Below, piece after piece: positions 59,893 to 64,000 of a stretch of 64,000 nucleotides of DNA. Source of the DNA: Ulota crispa (lineage: Eukaryota; Streptophyta; Bryopsida; Orthotrichales; Orthotrichaceae); NCBI GenBank assembly GCA_963920765.1, contig OY987244.1:870501-934500 (forward strand), in the 5' to 3' direction. Made by a program: the position numbers and the translations under genes. Under the pieces are notes generated by a model. It was not told the DNA's origin and searched no databases. It worked only from the letters and a program-made list of their open reading frames with translations. Position 1 is the stretch's first letter, and each line of letters starts with the position of its first letter.

Positions 59893-60812
59893 CAATTCCT
59901 AAAGGCCCAAGTAGCCCCTTGGGGGCCAAGAGGGATTTTGGGCATGTATACACAACTAAATTAATTTGTGTGATTTTTTAAAATTTTATGGAAGATGGGT
60001 AATTCAATGACCTATGTGAAGATCTATTTTTTTCTTCATTTTGACATTCAAAATAGAAGCTATGCAAGAATATATCAAAACTAGGAGAAGAGGGGCAGTT
60101 CAAGCTGGGCCTCTCCTTTGTAAGTGGGTGTTGACTTCAAAGAGGGTCATCTCTTACATGTACAAGGTGTGGACATTTTTGCAAAGGGAAGTAGAGTGGA
60201 AGGAACCCATCTTGGGGGACTCCAAACCCTACATTCTTTTTGCCCCTTGTAGAAGTTGGTACCAGTACTTTAGTTTTTTGAGTGGTTTGTGTATTTTTTT
60301 TTTAGCTTTTTTTTTCCAAATTATAGTGAGCGAAGATTCCTTGATTTTCATGGTTTGGATTTGTGTCAAATTTTTAGATTTTACATAAAACCTCCAATTT
60401 TGCCTAGTGTATTGCAAATTTCATGACCTTCTAGCATTCAAAGATTTTTTGGAGTATGTTGAGTACTTCCAATTCCTTTAAAAAATTCTCCCACATGTAC
60501 CTAATGTGATCCTTTACATGGATAAAATAAACCTTGACTTTGTGTAGGTTTTACTATAGAAGTGGTCAAAGGCTTTTGAAATTTTTGGGCAGGAAGGAAA
60601 AAACTTTCCTTTTCACTTCAAATGTCAATATCTCACTCCCCTCCATTTGAAATGAGCTGATTTTTTTCCCACAAATACCTTCCATAGTCTAGGGCAAGAT
60701 CCTATAGTTGGATTTTCAAAAAATTAAATCCTACCTTTCCACACATTCCCCTAAAAGTGACAGTTTTCAATGATTTTTATAGAAAAAGGGCTTGGGCCTT
60801 TAGAGGTTAAAA
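59893..60812. mobile_element. TIR element with CCTAAAGGCCCAAG ends (about 920 bp)
   Basis: The left end CAATTCCTAAAGGCCCAAG and right end CTTGGGCCTTTAGAGGTTAA are inverted repeats. Size and end motif match 41708-42626. The interior contains a 115-codon frame (60041-60388) with no known domain. Confidence 0.5.
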
Positions 60813-62159
60813 TAAGAATAGCATGAGCAGAAGCGTAAAAATTACAAGTGAATGGCAATTAAGGTAACTATCCATTTTACAACCAATGATAGATTTGGCA
60901 ATACATACATTAACAAATAAATTATTGATTTGCAAATCTTGCATTATTTGTTGCCTTTAAAGGTGGCATTTGTCATTCATACAAACATTGTGAGGAAAAA
61001 TGTGTTTATGGGAAACAACAATATGTTGGAAGGTAAACAACAAGGCCAAATTTGTTGTGAAAGTGGAGGAGAAAGACACACAAAGCTCAAAGAGAGTTAC
61101 TATCTAAAACATCTTGAAATGCTCAAGGTGCCTTTATAGTTGCTTTTGGTAAATAAATTGGTGTTGAATGAGTGCAAAGTGCATTTCAATATAGTGGTAC
61201 ATGTAATAAGGGCACCAATTAGAGGCATGTTGGCCATAGTATTGAAAAATTGCAACTCGTATCAAATATCTTTGAAGCAAATTTTTAGCTCAAATAATGT
61301 ATTTTGCATGTTGCAATGCAAATTAACAACATGATGGGTCTAGCATAAGCAATTTGACCATTTGAATACAAAGAATAATAAAGTATTTTTGACACACAAT
61401 AATGGACATGGATCATTTAAGCAAGAGTGTGGATGCATGTATTCTTTTTATTAGTTGCATTTAGTGTAAAGAACAACGCAAGGCATTTATGAATGATTAT
61501 ACAACTTGTGCAACTTGTGTAATCAAGAAAATGGAAATGACACACCCAAAGGTGTGCATATCTATAAAGATTTCCTCCATATGGACTACTCAATTATTTT
61601 AAAATTTCATTGGTGATTTTTTGAGAAACATGTAGGTATATCCATTGAAAACCAAGAACAAGTGTTTGCAAGATCAAAAAAAATCAAGGCAAGTCAAAAC
61701 TTTTTTGTTGAAAAACAAAGATAGTTAGTACATATTCAAAAATCTATATAGAGTTTTGAAGAATTCTTGAATTATAAGGCTAATATTATCATTATCTTAT
61801 ACCACACAATAATAAAAATTGGCAATGGTTGTCAATTACACTCGTGTAGAAATTACAAAGTTTATGTTGTATGTTTTAGATTTGAATCTTAAGCTTTGAA
61901 TGAAAACAACAATAAATGCAACATACATACACAATTGATGTCCAACGTACAAGTACAAGTAGTTTTATATTAATGAAAATGAAAAATCTATGGAATAATT
62001 AGTATAAGGCCATATATGGCACCTATAATTGTATTTGAGCACATTATATATTTTAAAGTGTTCAATAAGTGGTGCACCAAGCTCAATGCAAAGAGATATA
62101 GATCTTCATTTTTTGAACATTGTATAAGCACCAAAGGCTCACAAACTAATGTTTTCATA
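60813..62159. other. AT-rich, possible translated remnant only
   Basis: Adjacent in-phase frames at 60930-61139 and 61140-61334 are separated by a single stop, and further stops follow. No domain is recognisable. Could be a very old coding remnant. Confidence 0.35.
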
Positions 62160-62170
62160 ATATCCTCACA

Positions 62171-62689
62171 GGGATTGATATGTCTACCACACCCTTTCAA
62201 CTATTCTACCACACCCTTTCAACTATTCTACCACACCCTTTCAACTATTCTACCACACCTTTTCAACTATTCTACCACACCCTTTCAACTATTCTATCAC
62301 ACCTTTTCAACTATTCTACCACACCCTTTCAACTATTCTACCACACCTTGGGATAAATTATAGATTTCTACCACCAAAAAGCTGAATCTGAGAATTTTTG
62401 GAATTCAGATTTGGACTTAGAGATTGTGATTTTGTCTAGAATCACAAAAAGGTTCTAATTGAACAACACCCAATGAAAAAGATTATTTTTTTATATACAA
62501 AAGTAAAAGTAATACTTTTTCTCGAGTTAAGCCTTTTCATTGGGTGTTGTTTAATTAGAACTTTTTTTTATGGTTCTAGACTAAATCATTGTCTCTAAGT
62601 CCAAATTTGAAGTCTAGATTCTCAAATTCAGCTTTTTCATGGTAGAAATCTAAAAATTTACCCCAGGGTGTGGTAGACATATCAATCCC
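62171..62689. mobile_element. Mutator-like foldback MITE (519 bp)
   Basis: Ends GGGATTGATATGTCTACCAC and GTGGTAGACATATCAATCCC are perfect 20-bp inverted repeats, and homology continues through both arms to a centre near 62500. Flanking 11-mers ATATCCTCACA (62160-62170) and ATATCATCACG (62690-62700) match at 9 of 11 positions, fitting the 9-11 bp target duplication of Mutator-like elements. No coding capacity. Confidence 0.78.
62186..62347 (+). repeat. 22-bp minisatellite inside the foldback arm (7 units)
   Basis: Seven units of ACCACACCCTTTCAACTATT plus CT, with a partial eighth. A few units carry single changes (CCTTTT, ATCACA). Present only in the left arm; the right arm has a single ACCACACCC at the matching place. 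Confidence 0.93.
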
Positions 62690-63034
62690 ATATCATCACG
62701 TATTGTGATGTAACATTTATACAAGATGCTTCAAGCAATTTGGAGGTGAGTTGCAGTAGGAGAAATAAAATGAGTCACGTTGTAACAAACAATACTTTCA
62801 AAGCGACAACCACTAATAGTGTAAATAGTGTCAATACCACATCAAAGTGGCAAAGGAAGTTTTTTAGTTTTTGGTATCATGATGTTTTAAAATTTTAAAA
62901 AATCATACACTAGATGCTTTAAAGATAACAACAGCTCAAAAGATTCATTACAAGGGATTTGAACCCAAGAAAGGGATGTGAGTTTGGATGTCCCCAAGGG
63001 AACCAGCCACTGTTGGTGGTCAGAAAAAATTATT

Positions 63035-63037
<3 letters not shown>

Positions 63038-63082
<45 letters not shown>
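63038..63082. repeat. (AT)n microsatellite
   Basis: About 22 uninterrupted AT dinucleotides. The Ile-Tyr repeat frames over it are artefacts. Confidence 0.95.
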
Positions 63083-63084
<2 letters not shown>

Positions 63085-63316
63085 AAAAAAGGTTTTTTTT
63101 TGTTTATTTTCCAAAATATATATTTAAATAATGACAATTGACGTGGTCGCCCTAATGCCATGTCATACTGCTGTAGATTGCCTATGTGGAAGTATTGTGC
63201 AAGTGTTCCCAAAGTTCCCATAGTTTTGGGGGAAGAGGCCCATTCTTGCGTCCAAATCCCTTATAATGCAATTTTGAATGCGCGATATCCAATAAGAGAG
63301 CAAAAGCTTGTAACTC

Positions 63317-64000
63317 TTAACCCCTAAAGCACTGAATACCCTTTTTTTTGGCAATGTAGCAATTTTGGGTTGCTCACTACCAATGCAATTTTCATTTTTT
63401 TTCTTTGAAATTTTCACACACAATGTGTCTAAGAAGTAGCTTTAAGGCCCAACAAATTTCATAACTTTTTGACTTCATGGTCAAAAGTTATTGCATGATA
63501 TGTAGTTTTCTTTGCTTGGCAAGTAGCCAAAAAACTTCTTCAAAAATTGCATTTTTTTAATTTTCTTTTTTGAAATTGCTTCTTTAGATCTATATATACT
63601 TAGGAAGCTTTGAATCATTTCATTTTGATCAATGAGATACAAATTATGAGGAGATTTTGTTTGCAGGCAGTTATGGATTCTCTACTTTAAAATAAACTTT
63701 GAAGTCCATTAATTTACTCAATATTCAGTATTTTAGAAAAAGACAAAATAAAAAGATGTAGATTGTTTATTGCAACATTATAACCATTGGGATTGGAATT
63801 TTTCATTTCTATAATAAAGTTCTTAACAATTTAGTGGTTTGAATCATTCTCTACTTCATTTTACTTACTATTGTTTTTCCATGTGTTTCACAATTCCAAA
63901 TGATTTAAAAAATCTAGGAGTGTACCTAACTTGCTCTAAAGAACAAATCCAAAAAATCACAATCATTTTGGAGTTGTTTGCATACAAATATGACCTTGTG
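63317..64000. mobile_element. Possible left end of a further TTAACCCCTAAA element
   Basis: TTAACCCCTAAAGCACTGAA at 63317 repeats the terminal motif of 41708-42626 and 59893-60812. With a size near 920 bp, the other end would lie outside the window. The rest to 64000 is AT-rich without a gene. Confidence 0.35.

Noticed and set aside
62171..62347. CRISPR-like array from regularly repeated 22-bp units
   Set aside because: Units are directly contiguous with no spacers, in a eukaryotic genome; it is a minisatellite.
62016..62363. 115-codon frame with repeated FNYSTTPFQLFYH
   Set aside because: It is a translation of the 22-bp minisatellite inside a foldback element.
62959..63141. Open frames with Tyr-Ile repeats on both strands
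   Set aside because: They arise from the (AT)n microsatellite at 63038-63082.

Overview
The window is nuclear DNA from a land plant with a large, transposon-rich genome. The evidence is an intronless GATL-type GT8 glycosyltransferase, a 13-exon plastidic glucose transporter with a plastid transit peptide, GT-AG introns, and several plant transposon types (Ty1/copia LTR elements; Tourist-, Stowaway-, CACTA- and Mutator-like MITEs). The species cannot be read from the sequence. A DD34E Tc1-type transposase, which is not the usual plant mariner type, leans mildly towards a non-flowering plant, but that is inference.

Layout: 1-2.8 kb has no recognisable gene. The GATL gene is at 2.84-3.98 kb (minus), with a purine/G-rich upstream region. 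5.67-8.17 kb is a chain of six Tourist/PIF-Harbinger-like MITEs joined end to end, with only a 3-bp TAA-like target site between neighbours. 8.27-33.5 kb is a nest of one Ty1/copia family: two near-identical inverted copies around a 200-N assembly gap; one decayed minus-strand copy split by a younger full-length 5.1-kb element (283-bp LTRs, 5-bp target duplication, one frameshift); and an old rearranged cluster. 33.5-45.4 kb is AT-rich, with a decayed spliced locus of unknown family, Stowaway-like MITEs, a large foldback repeat, a 0.9-kb terminal-inverted-repeat element and a nearly intact Tc1-like element. The plastidic glucose transporter occupies 45.4-50.4 kb (minus). 51.9-64 kb is AT-rich with no convincing complete gene; it holds direct repeats, foldback elements, a CACTA mini-element and a Mutator-like foldback with a 22-bp minisatellite in one arm.

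Two intact-looking cellular genes are present and do not form a functional unit: GATL (cell-wall polysaccharide synthesis in the Golgi) and pGlcT (export of glucose from plastids during starch breakdown). Everything else recognised is mobile DNA or its debris. The most notable observations are a copia primer-binding site matching the anticodon half of initiator tRNA-Met rather than its 3' end, the MITE concatemer, the DD34E Tc1 transposase with a single stop codon, the one-arm minisatellite inside a foldback element, and a probable scaffold error at the N gap.
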